Notes under the pieces: model-generated
Database searches by the model: none
What the model was told of the DNA's origin: nothing
The model's input: the letters and a program-made list of their open reading frames with translations, nothing else
Translations under genes and position numbers: made by a program
In this document: one piece after another, positions 16,356-25,012 of the stretch
Position numbering within the stretch: position 1 is the stretch's first letter
Layout: every line of letters starts with the position of its first letter
Assembly: GCA_937946835.1 (NCBI GenBank)
Contig: CALFAV010000006.1
Location: 1-35,547, forward strand
Direction of reading: 5' to 3'
Source: an uncultured Verrucomicrobiae bacterium
Lineage (GTDB): Bacteria > Verrucomicrobiota > Verrucomicrobiia > Limisphaerales > J093
DNA: 35,547 nt

Positions 16356-16371
16356 AGCAACGGGGATGCCA
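16356..16371 (-). promoter_or_regulatory. Sigma-54 (RpoN) -24/-12 promoter for glnK-amt-glnA
   Basis: On the minus strand TGGCATCCCCGTTGCT matches the -24/-12 consensus (TGGCAC-N5-TTGCW) with exact spacing between GG and GC; only the C at the sixth position differs. Predicted start is near 16345, about 110 bases before the PII ATG. Apart from this promoter and the dyad at 16456-16480, I see nothing else in the 311-base gap 16237-16547. Confidence 0.8.
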
Positions 16372-16455
16372 GGCGCATACCCGAGGAGGGGCGACAGACC
16401 TCAACTGCCGCAAGTGCAGGGAGTTTTGCCGCTCGACTCGCGGGTTGTCCCTCTG

Positions 16456-16480
16456 GCTGGAAGGCGAGAGCGCCTTCAGC
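16456..16480 (-). promoter_or_regulatory. Imperfect dyad upstream of the sigma-54 promoter (possible activator site)
   Basis: GCTGAAGGCG-CTCT-CGCCTTCCAGC (minus strand) is a near-palindrome with one bulged base, centred about 120 bases upstream of the predicted start, the usual range for an NtrC-like enhancer. It does not match the enteric NtrC consensus. On the plus strand it is followed nine bases later by seven T residues and could instead be a terminator-like structure, though no plus-strand gene precedes it. Confidence 0.3.
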
Positions 16481-16547
16481 GTCCTGGCTTTTTTTGAGCA
16501 GCCTGGCGCGGCGGTGACACCGCGGTGGTGCGGTTGGTGAAACCCGC

Positions 16548-17282
16548 TCAGCGGGTGACCTCGCTCAAGGGAAGCGACAGCAGGCGTTGACCGGCGATGG
16601 CGACCACTTGCTGCCAGGCTGCCTCGCGCGCCAGGGGCGATTGAAATTCGCCGGTCCCCAGCTCCGTCCCGCGCACCCCCGGCGAGTAGGCCGGCAGGCA
16701 AAGCCGGTTCGGCCCGACCAGAAAGCAGGGACAACGAGTCGGGGTCGCCAGCCGCCGGGCTACGGTCACCACCGGATGCTCGCGATTGAAAACCACCCAG
16801 CCCTCCCGCCCCCGCCCGGCCAGCCAGGCCCGGGCTTGTTCCGCGGAGGCGTCATCGCCCTCGACGAAGAGCCAGCGCTCCGCCTCGAGCCGGGGAAGCA
16901 GGGTCAAGTTCAGTCCCCACCGTTGACGAGCGGCCTCCAATCGCTGTCCGGGGTCGCTGCCCACCACGACCAGTTCCCCGTGACAGGCCGCTGCCGCCAC
17001 AAAGCTCTTGAGCACATGCTCCAGCATCGGGGGACTTAACGCGCCGGAGAGGGGACTGCCGAGCACCACGGTACGCAGCGGCCGGTAATCCGCCAGCAGC
17101 TCGCTGAACCGCACGATGCCGTCCTCCAGGGCCGACAGCGCCAAGGAGGGTCCCCCGGCGCGGGGCGTCGCCGCAGCGCCCAGTTGCACCCCGGCCAGGG
17201 CCAGCACGGCGGCCTCGCCGCACCAGGCGGCCCCGCGGGCGTCCAGCACCACGCCCGATTCCAGTTGCAACTGATCTGCCAT
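16548..17282 (-). CDS. PdeM-like metallophosphoesterase homologue lacking most metal ligands
   Basis: A 244-residue protein whose overall pattern follows PdeM, the ligase-associated DNA-damage phosphoesterase: an N-terminal LxxGVVLDARGAAWC strand pair and a C-terminal CPCFLVGPNRLCLPAYSPGVRG. The catalytic motifs are degraded in place. LAGVQLG (29-35) stands where ADLHLG is expected, VLGSPLSG (73-80) where LGDxLHG is expected, VVGSDPG (106-112) where GNHD is expected, and NREHP (166-170) where GHxHP is expected, leaving a single histidine. It is therefore probably not a metal-dependent hydrolase; a pseudoenzyme or binding role is inferred. ATG 17282 was chosen for the PdeM-like N terminus, with no Shine-Dalgarno. 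It sits 110 bases after the HrpA-type helicase gene on the same strand. The stop codon lies in the loop of a 6-bp hairpin (16542-16556). I am moderately sure of the family. Confidence 0.7.
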   Translation of the reverse strand: MADQLQLESGVVLDARGAAWCGEAAVLALAGVQLGAAATPRAGGPSLALSALEDGIVRFSELLADYRPLRTVVLGSPLSGALSPPMLEHVLKSFVAAAACHGELVVVGSDPGQRLEAARQRWGLNLTLLPRLEAERWLFVEGDDASAEQARAWLAGRGREGWVVFNREHPVVTVARRLATPTRCPCFLVGPNRLCLPAYSPGVRGTELGTGEFQSPLAREAAWQQVVAIAGQRLLSLPLSEVTR

Positions 17283-17391
17283 GGAAGGATGGAACGCGGC
17301 GGCCACGATGAAACAGACCCGGCCGATTAGCAATGGCGCTTTCGGCCGGGCCGCACCGGTAAGGAGGACCACCCCGACCTGCCGGGGACGC

Positions 17392-20300
17392 TCAAGCCCC
17401 ACTCTGCCGCAGCGCCTCCACCGCGGCATCCAGCCGTGCGGGCGAGACCTTCTCCGCTGTGCCCAGCTCCGGCGCAAAGACTGACACCTTGAACTCCTCG
17501 ACCAGCCAGCGCAGCCGATGCCACGCCGCACGGGCCGCCTCGCCGCGGGCTGCGGGCGCCCAGCGGTTCAGCACCTCGAGGTATGGCCGCACCCGGGCGG
17601 CCTTGGCGGCGTCCTTGGCCGGGTCCAGGGCCGCGCGCTCGGCACGCACCCGCAGGGCGCGCAGGTAACGGGGCAGATGCAACAGCCGCTCCAACGGCAC
17701 CATCGCCAGGAAGCGTCGTGGCACCAACGCATTCAACTCCGCCTCCATCCCGGCGAACGGCCGTCGGCACAGCAGCACCTCCTGGCGCGCCTGCAGCACC
17801 GCCCCCACCGCGGCGTGGAGGCGGTCCACCACGCCGGGCATCCGGGCGCGGACCGCGTCAAGGTAGGCGGCGAACCCGGCCGCCGTCCGCGGGGGCGGTT
17901 CGGCGGGCGGCAACAGGTGGCGGCGCAGACATTCCCAGGCGCTTTCGAGCAATTCATCCACCGGCCCCAGCGTGGCGTGCAGCACGCCGTGCGCGCGCAA
18001 CCGGCGCAGGTCCTTTTGTATCGCGGCCAGTTCCCGTTCCAGGACGACCTCCGCCAGCCGGGGCGCGGCCGCGCGGGTTGCCGCCGGCGCCTCGGTCGCG
18101 TCGCGGAACAACCGCAGGTGCACCGCCCCGGCCTCGAGCTGCAGTCCCGGCCATGCCTTGAGCGGAAAGCCGCCCAGGTCCGCGACCACGATTTCCGGCG
18201 GCAAATCGCCGAAATCCCAGGCCCGCAGGTCGTACTTTTCCCAGCGTTGCACGGCCTGTTCCCAGGCTGCCTGCTCGGCCGGGGTGCGATGCTCACGCAC
18301 CTGCGCGCGCAACGCCTCGAGGTCGCGTCCCGACGCCACCAGTTGGCCGTCCGAGGCGACCAACTCCACCCGCGGGCGCAAATGCTCGGGCAGGCGCGCC
18401 ACGGGCCAGGCCGCCGGCGGGATGTCCACCCCGAAGCGGCGTTTCACGAACGCGGACACCGCGGCCAGGTAATCGCGGCCGGTCGGCGACACCTGCGCGG
18501 CAATTTCACGCGCGGTGTCGTGGAGGGGCATCAAGGGCCGGCGCAGGTCCTTGGGCAATTCCCGCAGCAGATGCGCCAGACGTTCCTCGCGCAGTGCCGG
18601 CACGGCCCAGTCCAGCAGGGCGGCATCCACCTGCGCGGCCAGCGGCACCGCCAGGCGCAGGGTCACGCCGTCGTCGTCGCGATCGGGCGCGTAGGCGTAA
18701 CGCACCGGCACCGGGTGCCCGGCCAGGTCCACCGCGTCGGGGAAGGCCTCGGCAGCGAAGGCGGCGGCGTGCTCGCCCAGCAGGTCGGCCGGCTGCGCGT
18801 GCAGGAAATCCGGCGCCACTGCCTGCAGCACCCGGTTCAAATCATGCCAGGAGCTGACCTCGCGCAGCCGGGCGGCGTAAAAGCGGAACAACGCCTCGTC
18901 CAGGTCGGGCACGACCCGGTGGCGAAGCCGGGTTTGCCACAGCTCGAGCTTTTCGCGCAGGCGACGGTTGTGTTCCAGGAACGCCCGCGCGCGCAGCGGT
19001 GGGGGCATCGGCGGGGCGGGACCGGGCCGACCCGGGACCATCGGCTCGGCTCCTACGGACGGCGCGACTCGACGGGGTCTTGCTCCACTGGATTGGGGCA
19101 GCGTGGTCGCGGGAGTTGGTTCGCTCGCTTCGGGGCCTGGCTCGTAGCCGACCAGCGCCTCGCGGAGGAAGATCTCCGTGGCCGCCGCCGGGTCCACGCG
19201 GCCAAAGCCCACGGTGCGTTCGCGCAGGACCAGCCCGCGCAGCCACACCCGCTCCCGGGCCAGCACGCGCCCCGCGGCGGCGTCCCAGCGGGTCAGGTCA
19301 TGCGTGGTGCGGACCAGGTGCGGCGCCAGTTCGATGACCCATTCCGGGTCAATCGCGGCGACCACGCGCGCAAACGGCCGGGAGGTTTCCACGAGTTCGC
19401 CAGCCACGAGCCAGTCGGGTTGGCCGCTTCGGTCCGGCCCGGGTTCGGGTTTGGATCCCGGGGCCGCGCCGCGCCGGCCGCTCGCCCCGGGCGCCGGATT
19501 GGCGAAGAGCGCCGAGCCGGGAAACACCATCACCTGCCGGCCGCCTGCGGTGCGGTACAGATTGCGCTCCTCGCGTTTGAGCACGTGGCCCCACAGGCCG
19601 GTGAGCAGTGCGCGGTGAATGGCTGCGTAGCGGGAATCAAAGGCCGTGGCCCTGGGCGGGTGGCCGCGCCCCGGCCGGTGGTTGGCGGCCGGACACGGTT
19701 CCTCCAGCTCGGCCACGGCGTCCTCGAGTTCGGCGTGGACATCCCGCCACTCGCGCATCCGCACGTAGGACAGGAAATGCGCCCGGCAAAACCGGCGCAT
19801 CTGACTCTGGGTCTTGAGGGCTTCCCACTCGTCGTGCCAGGCGTTCCAGAGGTTGAGCAGGGTGAGGAAATCGGACCGCGGATGCTGGAAGCGCCGGTGG
19901 GCCGCATCGGCGGCGTCCTTTTGTTCAAGCGGCCGCTCGCGCGGGTCCTGAATGCTCAAACCGGCGGCGATGACGAGCACCTCCGACAGCACGCCCTCGA
20001 GGCGGGCCTGGAGCAACATGCGGCCGATGGCGGGGTCCACCGGCAGGCGGGCGAGATCGCGACCCAGCGGCGTGAGCGCGCGCTGCGCGTCCAGGGCGCC
20101 GAGTTCCTCGAGCAACTGGTAGGCGGCGCGAATCGCGGCCGGGGCGGGCGGCTCCGGAAACGGAAAGGTTTCCGGTTCGCCCAGCCCCCAGGCCTTCATG
20201 CGCAGAATGACCTCGGCCAGGTCGCAACGCTGAATTTCCGGCTCGGTGAATGGCGGGCGGGCACGGAAGTCCGCCTCGGAGTACAGGCGCACGCAGACGC

Positions 20301-21516
20301 CCGCGGCCACGCGCCCGCAGCGGCCGGCGCGCTGGTTGGCGCTGCTTTGCGCGACCGGCTCGATGGGCAGCCGATGCGTGCGGGTGCCGGGGCTGTACCG
20401 GCTTACCCGCGCCAGGCCGGTGTCCACCACGCAGCGAATGCGCGGCACGGTGAGCGAGGTTTCCGCGATGTTCGTGGCCACGACCACGCGCCGGCGCGGG
20501 CCGGGCTGGAAGACGCGCTGCTGATCGCCCGCCGCCAGCCGGCCAAACAGCGGCACCCCCTCGATGCGGTCGCCGTGTCGCGCGCTCAGCAGGTCGCAGG
20601 TTTCGCGGATGTCCCGCTCGGTGGGCATGAACACCAGCACGTCGCCGGCGGGGGTCTCGTCCAGCAGCCGGCCCACCGCCGCCACCGCCGCGTCCACGTA
20701 GGTCAGTTCGCCGGCCTCGACGGCCGCCTCGTCCAGCGGCGCGTAGCGGATTTCGACCGGGTACAACCGGCCGGAGACCTGGAAAACCGGAGCGCCGCCG
20801 AACGTGCGGGCAAACAGCGCGGTGTCCAGCGTGGCCGAGGTGATGACCAGCCTGAGGTCGTCGCGGCGCGCGAGCAGTTGCCGCAGGTGGCCGAGCAGGA
20901 AGTCAATGTTCAGCGAGCGCTCGTGCGCCTCGTCCAGGATCAACGCCTCGTACTCGGTCAGCAACGGGTCCCCCTGCAACTCGGCCAGGAGAATGCCGTC
21001 GGTCATGACCTTGAGGCTGGTCTCGGGCGCGGTGTCGTCGGCGAAGCGGATTTTGCACCCGACCTCGCGGCCCCAGGGCACGCGCAGTTCCTCGGCCAGG
21101 CGTCGCGAAACGGCCAGCGCCGCCACGCGGCGGGGCTGGGTGCAGCCGATGCGGGCGCGCAGGCCCAGGCCGGCCTCCAGACACATCTTGGGGAGCTGCG
21201 TGGTCTTGCCCGAACCGGTCTCGCCGGCCACCACCACAACCCGGTGCGCTCGCAGGGCGGCCACGATCTCGTCCTTGTGCGCGGTGATGGGCAGCTCCGG
21301 CGGGTAGTGAAGATGGCGCCGCACGGCCGCGCGCCGCTCGCGCAGGGCGGCAGAGGCGCGGGCCTCGGCCAGCCAGCGCGCCACCGCGGCCGGGCCGCCC
21401 GACGCACCGTCACGTTGCCGCAACTGGAGCAGCCGGTGGCCCAGCCGGATTTGATCCGGCAACAGGCACCGGGGAATCAGGCGGCGAAGCTCGGCAAGGG
21501 CGGCCGGGTCGTGCAC
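17392..21516 (-). CDS. hrpA: HrpA-type ATP-dependent RNA helicase (DEAH box)
   Basis: A 1374-residue DEAH/RHA helicase of superfamily 2. Motifs in order are Walker A GETGSGKTT (98-106), CTQPRRVAA (125-133), DEAHERS (195-201), SAT (227-229), then FMPTERD and NIAETSLTVP, and motif VI QRAGRCGR (395-402). The winged-helix, ratchet and OB-like segments follow, then the long HrpA C-terminal extension ending near ALRQSGA. The length is close to the 1300 residues of bacterial HrpA. Two Pro/Gly/Ala-rich insertions, at about 678-700 and 830-880, look like unstructured linkers. E. coli HrpA rescues stalled translating ribosomes and processes mRNA; the same is likely but unproven here. The start is GTG 21516. 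The next gene on the strand is the degenerate PdeM homologue. Confidence 0.93.
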   Translation of the reverse strand: MHDPAALAELRRLIPRCLLPDQIRLGHRLLQLRQRDGASGGPAAVARWLAEARASAALRERRAAVRRHLHYPPELPITAHKDEIVAALRAHRVVVVAGETGSGKTTQLPKMCLEAGLGLRARIGCTQPRRVAALAVSRRLAEELRVPWGREVGCKIRFADDTAPETSLKVMTDGILLAELQGDPLLTEYEALILDEAHERSLNIDFLLGHLRQLLARRDDLRLVITSATLDTALFARTFGGAPVFQVSGRLYPVEIRYAPLDEAAVEAGELTYVDAAVAAVGRLLDETPAGDVLVFMPTERDIRETCDLLSARHGDRIEGVPLFGRLAAGDQQRVFQPGPRRRVVVATNIAETSLTVPRIRCVVDTGLARVSRYSPGTRTHRLPIEPVAQSSANQRAGRCGRVAAGVCVRLYSEADFRARPPFTEPEIQRCDLAEVILRMKAWGLGEPETFPFPEPPAPAAIRAAYQLLEELGALDAQRALTPLGRDLARLPVDPAIGRMLLQARLEGVLSEVLVIAAGLSIQDPRERPLEQKDAADAAHRRFQHPRSDFLTLLNLWNAWHDEWEALKTQSQMRRFCRAHFLSYVRMREWRDVHAELEDAVAELEEPCPAANHRPGRGHPPRATAFDSRYAAIHRALLTGLWGHVLKREERNLYRTAGGRQVMVFPGSALFANPAPGASGRRGAAPGSKPEPGPDRSGQPDWLVAGELVETSRPFARVVAAIDPEWVIELAPHLVRTTHDLTRWDAAAGRVLARERVWLRGLVLRERTVGFGRVDPAAATEIFLREALVGYEPGPEASEPTPATTLPQSSGARPRRVAPSVGAEPMVPGRPGPAPPMPPPLRARAFLEHNRRLREKLELWQTRLRHRVVPDLDEALFRFYAARLREVSSWHDLNRVLQAVAPDFLHAQPADLLGEHAAAFAAEAFPDAVDLAGHPVPVRYAYAPDRDDDGVTLRLAVPLAAQVDAALLDWAVPALREERLAHLLRELPKDLRRPLMPLHDTAREIAAQVSPTGRDYLAAVSAFVKRRFGVDIPPAAWPVARLPEHLRPRVELVASDGQLVASGRDLEALRAQVREHRTPAEQAAWEQAVQRWEKYDLRAWDFGDLPPEIVVADLGGFPLKAWPGLQLEAGAVHLRLFRDATEAPAATRAAAPRLAEVVLERELAAIQKDLRRLRAHGVLHATLGPVDELLESAWECLRRHLLPPAEPPPRTAAGFAAYLDAVRARMPGVVDRLHAAVGAVLQARQEVLLCRRPFAGMEAELNALVPRRFLAMVPLERLLHLPRYLRALRVRAERAALDPAKDAAKAARVRPYLEVLNRWAPAARGEAARAAWHRLRWLVEEFKVSVFAPELGTAEKVSPARLDAAVEALRQSGA

Positions 21517-21642
21517 GCCGCCATTGTTCGCGGCGGGCGCGGCGAAGCAAAGCCCGAGGTGCGGCAGGGTAAATCGCCGCCCGCTGAGAAGCCCGGGAAT
21601 CGTCGGGGTGATCGGCGCTTCGGCTACCGGTGGAGTTGGGGG

Positions 21643-24600
21643 CTAGGGCGCGGGAGTGACTTGCCGCAGCTCGAAGGGCGCGAACAGGCCGTAGCCCACG
21701 GTGGCGTAATCTGCGCCGGGCGGCGGGCCGTTGTTGGGGCCCCGCTGGAACATACCCGGCCAGGCGCTGCCCAGACCCGGCTTGCCGTGGTGCGGCCCGA
21801 GCGTGTTCTTGAGCGTGCCGAACACGATCACCTCGACCGTGTTCTCACCGCGCTTGAGCTGTTTGGTGACCTCCAGTTCCCACGGCGGCGCCCCGATGTA
21901 GCCGGCGCGCCGGCCGTTTACGTCCACGCGCGCCACGCTGCCGTACCAGGCGGGCAGGGCCACCACGTAGCGCCCGCGTTTGGGTGAAATCACGAAGCGC
22001 TGCCGGTAGGCCACGCCGTGCGCGTAGAAGGGCTGGCCCTGTTCGTTCCACCGGCCGAGGGTGAGCGGTCGGTCAGGGGTGAGGACGAAACCGCGCGCGG
22101 CCGGTTTGAGGGCGAAATCACCGCGAACATAGGCCGGCTCGATCTCGTGGAACATGGTGAAGGGCCGGGCGGTGAGCGTGACCACGTTTTCGCCCGGCCG
22201 CGCCGCCGCGGCGAGGGGCACGCGGCCGAACGCCTTGTCGAGCCACCACTCCCCCCGCCGGGGTTTTACCGGCCGGCCGTTGCAGGTGATCGAGTAAAGG
22301 TCCGGGCGTTCGATGACGATCTCGAGGTTGGGCGGCACCGGGCCTTCGATCGTGAAGCGGTAGCTGGCGGTGAAGCCGCTGTCCGCGGGGAAGGTCCGCG
22401 TGATGAGCTCGTCCTTGAACTGGACCGCGTTGTCCCAGGGGTTGCGCGGCAGGCCGTGCTTCTGCCAGGCAAACTGGTCGGCCTGGTAAAAGTAGAGGTT
22501 GGTGCGGGTCTCGCCCCCGGCGCTGATGTCCACGTAATCGAGGGTGAGGACGTTCGGTTGCACGCGACGGATCTCGAGCGGGCCAGACGCGGCGATGGGC
22601 GAGCACGTTTCGTGGACGGACGGGGCCGGCTTGAGCGGCGTTGCCGAGAGAAACAGCAGCAGGCTGCCCGAGGGCGGGAGGTTGAAGCGGGCCTTGACGC
22701 CGCCGGCGGTCGTCTCGAACGGATACGGCTCAACCGCGCCGGTGTAGAGGTCCCAACGTTCGACCCCTTTGAGGTCGGACTCGATGGCGCCGGCCGAGGG
22801 CGACTCGATGCTGGTGTTGACCAGCAGGAGGATTTGGCCGTCGTCGAGGTGCCGCCGGTGATGGAACAGGATGCCTTTGTCGCCGGGGTTCCGACTGATG
22901 CGCAGGCCCTGCGGGGGCGCCAACCGATTCAGCAGGTCCACCGCTTGTTCGGGCCGGGCGCTGGTCCAGCCGGCTTCATTGGCGCCCTCAGCCGGCCGGT
23001 CGGAGGGCGTGCCGTCCACCCGCGCAGGCGGGTCGCCCAAACACAGCACCTGAACGCCGGCGGGGAGAAACTCCTCGCCCAACCGGACCAGGTCGGAGGA
23101 GATGTTTTCGGTGTGGGGCGGCAAGACCACCACCTCGTAAAGCCGCTGCCCCACACGCAGCTTGTGGCCCTCGACCGCGCCGTGCCGGGCCAGGACCTCC
23201 TCGCAGCCCAGGTCGTATTCGATCTGCGCGGCCTCCAGGGCCATCAGCAGCTTGAAGAACGCGTCGCCCAGTTCCTTCAGCCTGGCCTGGTTGCCCTGGT
23301 ACATCCAGGCGGTGGAGGTCGGCTCGAGGACCAGGATGCGGTTGATTTGTTCGCCCTGCGACATCACAGCCGAGAGCCGGGCCAGGTATTGGGCGTGTAC
23401 GTGGTAGGCTTCCCACCACGGCTCGTGGTAGCTGAAGCTCTGGGGATGATCGCGTTTGCGGGCGCCGCGGATGGTCACGTAGCTGAGGTGCTCGTCCATG
23501 AGGTTGATGCCCAGCACGGCCAGCCAGTCGCCGATGCGCTTCATGTCCTCGAAGCGCAGGTCCCAACCGCCGGCACCGTAAAGCTCCACCAGGGTGCGTT
23601 GGCGGCCGAGCTGGTTGGCGATGCTCGACACCTCGCGGCAGAACCGCACGTTGCCGAACTGGGCGTGGGTGTGCTCGGCGTATTGGTTCATGAGGCAATC
23701 AATGCCGGGGATGTGCTGCCAGGCGGCCATGGCCATGTTGTCCGGCACGCCCACACAGTGTGGCCATTCGTGGTCCCAGTAATGGCCGGTGAAGGCCAGG
23801 CCGTGGCGCTCGCACCACTCGTAGTAGGGTTTGGCCCAACGCTCGATGAACAGCTCGTTGAGGGTCGCGAAGTAGTTGTGGCGCACCCGCCGCCAGTCGC
23901 CCACCTCCCGCACCAGACTGGGCAGATGATTCAACAGGTTGTAGCCCCACCGCTTCTGGAACTGCTCCGGCAGGTCAGGGCACCACGGAAAGTCGCCGGC
24001 GGGCCGGATGTTGGGCTCGTCGGTGAACACGCCGGGGATGCGCTGGCCGAACTGGCTGCCCACCTGGCGCTTGTAGGCCTCCAGCGTCACTTCCAAAAAC
24101 TTCTCCGTCACGCCCTGGGTCAGCAGGTTCACGTAACTGCGGCCGCCGTGCCAGGGGGAATCCCCCGCGCGCCGGAGCTCGGCGACCAGGTAACGACCCT
24201 CGGGCAGAGCTTCGCCGCGGCGGAGGGCGTCCGACACGTCCGACGGGCCGGATGTGTCGGACAGCCGGAAGACCCGCACCAAGCTCTCCTCCCATTTTGG
24301 TGCCGCCGGGCTCTCCCTGAAATGCAGCCCCATCCCACGCGCTTCGGGCATCAGTTCCGGCACCCAACCGCCGGCAAAGCCGCTGGGGTAGGAGTTCTCG
24401 TCGTAAATCCACACGTTCATGTCCAGCCGCTCGGCCTCGGCCAGCGCGACTTTCCACAGGCGGAACCAGTCCGCGCCCAGATACGGCGTCATCAGGCCGG
24501 GGCGCGGATGGACAAAGACCTGCTTGACCTGTTGGCCGGCCAGGTCGCGCAACGTGTCACGGATTTGCCGCTCGCTCAGCAGGTCGTTCCAGACCCACAG

Positions 24601-24768
24601 CGGCGCGGTGGCGTACTCGCGCGGTGGGTGGGCCAGGAGGCGGCGCGTCGCTTCGGCGGTGGCGCCGCGGGTGGGGACAGGCAGGGCGAGCAGGGCGGCC
24701 AGAAGCACCCAACCGGCGGCGCGGGGCATGGAAAGAAGAGGGAGCCTCAAGCAAAGGTGGGTTTTCAT
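21643..24768 (-). CDS. Secreted GH106-like glycoside hydrolase (alpha-L-rhamnosidase family)
   Basis: A 1041-residue exported protein. A signal peptide covers about residues 1-36 (AAGWVLLAALLALPVPTRGA). The catalytic region starts with the typical block HPPREYATAPLWVWNDLLSE, then VFVHPRPGLMTPYLGADW, MNVWIYDENSYPSGFAGGW and GVFTDEPN at about 247-254, and is followed by a TIM-barrel-like stretch with TGHYWDHEWP and LVELYGAGGWDLRFEDMK. Beta-sandwich, galactose-binding-like modules follow; the last (RRAGYIGAPPWELEVTKQLK) ends near the C terminus. GH106 enzymes remove terminal L-rhamnose from plant pectins such as rhamnogalacturonan II. I did not assign catalytic residues with certainty, and related uncharacterised subfamilies exist. 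The gene is divergent from the PHP protein. Likely role: extracellular or periplasmic polysaccharide degradation. Confidence 0.85.
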   Translation of the reverse strand: MKTHLCLRLPLLSMPRAAGWVLLAALLALPVPTRGATAEATRRLLAHPPREYATAPLWVWNDLLSERQIRDTLRDLAGQQVKQVFVHPRPGLMTPYLGADWFRLWKVALAEAERLDMNVWIYDENSYPSGFAGGWVPELMPEARGMGLHFRESPAAPKWEESLVRVFRLSDTSGPSDVSDALRRGEALPEGRYLVAELRRAGDSPWHGGRSYVNLLTQGVTEKFLEVTLEAYKRQVGSQFGQRIPGVFTDEPNIRPAGDFPWCPDLPEQFQKRWGYNLLNHLPSLVREVGDWRRVRHNYFATLNELFIERWAKPYYEWCERHGLAFTGHYWDHEWPHCVGVPDNMAMAAWQHIPGIDCLMNQYAEHTHAQFGNVRFCREVSSIANQLGRQRTLVELYGAGGWDLRFEDMKRIGDWLAVLGINLMDEHLSYVTIRGARKRDHPQSFSYHEPWWEAYHVHAQYLARLSAVMSQGEQINRILVLEPTSTAWMYQGNQARLKELGDAFFKLLMALEAAQIEYDLGCEEVLARHGAVEGHKLRVGQRLYEVVVLPPHTENISSDLVRLGEEFLPAGVQVLCLGDPPARVDGTPSDRPAEGANEAGWTSARPEQAVDLLNRLAPPQGLRISRNPGDKGILFHHRRHLDDGQILLLVNTSIESPSAGAIESDLKGVERWDLYTGAVEPYPFETTAGGVKARFNLPPSGSLLLFLSATPLKPAPSVHETCSPIAASGPLEIRRVQPNVLTLDYVDISAGGETRTNLYFYQADQFAWQKHGLPRNPWDNAVQFKDELITRTFPADSGFTASYRFTIEGPVPPNLEIVIERPDLYSITCNGRPVKPRRGEWWLDKAFGRVPLAAAARPGENVVTLTARPFTMFHEIEPAYVRGDFALKPAARGFVLTPDRPLTLGRWNEQGQPFYAHGVAYRQRFVISPKRGRYVVALPAWYGSVARVDVNGRRAGYIGAPPWELEVTKQLKRGENTVEVIVFGTLKNTLGPHHGKPGLGSAWPGMFQRGPNNGPPPGADYATVGYGLFAPFELRQVTPAP

Positions 24769-24797
24769 GAGTTGGGTTTACCCCCCGGCCCGGGTGG

Positions 24798-24900
24798 GGT
24801 CAAGCGTGCCGGGGGGCGGGGGGGCCATGCCGCGATCGCCTCCCTGCACGAAGCGCCCCTGGAGGTCAAGCGTGCCGGGGGGGCGGGGGGGCCATGCCGC
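24798..24900. repeat. Two copies of a 36-37 base G-rich direct repeat
   Basis: GGTCAAGCGTGCC, then G6-7 C G7, then CCATGCCGC occurs at 24798-24833 and 24864-24900, a spacing of 66 bases. The copies differ only by one G in the first homopolymer. It lies in the 244-base gap (24769-25012) between two divergent genes. I see nothing else definite there. Confidence 0.85.
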
Positions 24901-25012
24901 ATGGCCCGTATCCCACCGGGACGCCGCCAGCAGGTCTGCCTGCGGATTTTACCGGGTTTTCACCACTTCGGGTTTGCATCGGCCGCTACACGAACTTCAA
25001 TTTCCCCCGTTC

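Noticed and set aside
16456-16495. Plus-strand intrinsic terminator (hairpin followed by seven T)
   Set aside because: Nine bases separate stem and T-run and no plus-strand gene ends upstream; reported instead as a dyad of uncertain role.
17518-21987. 1489-codon open frame on the plus strand opposite hrpA
   Set aside because: Antisense shadow: the minus strand shows every DEAH helicase motif, while this translation is low-complexity (RQVRG, HRHR) with no domain.
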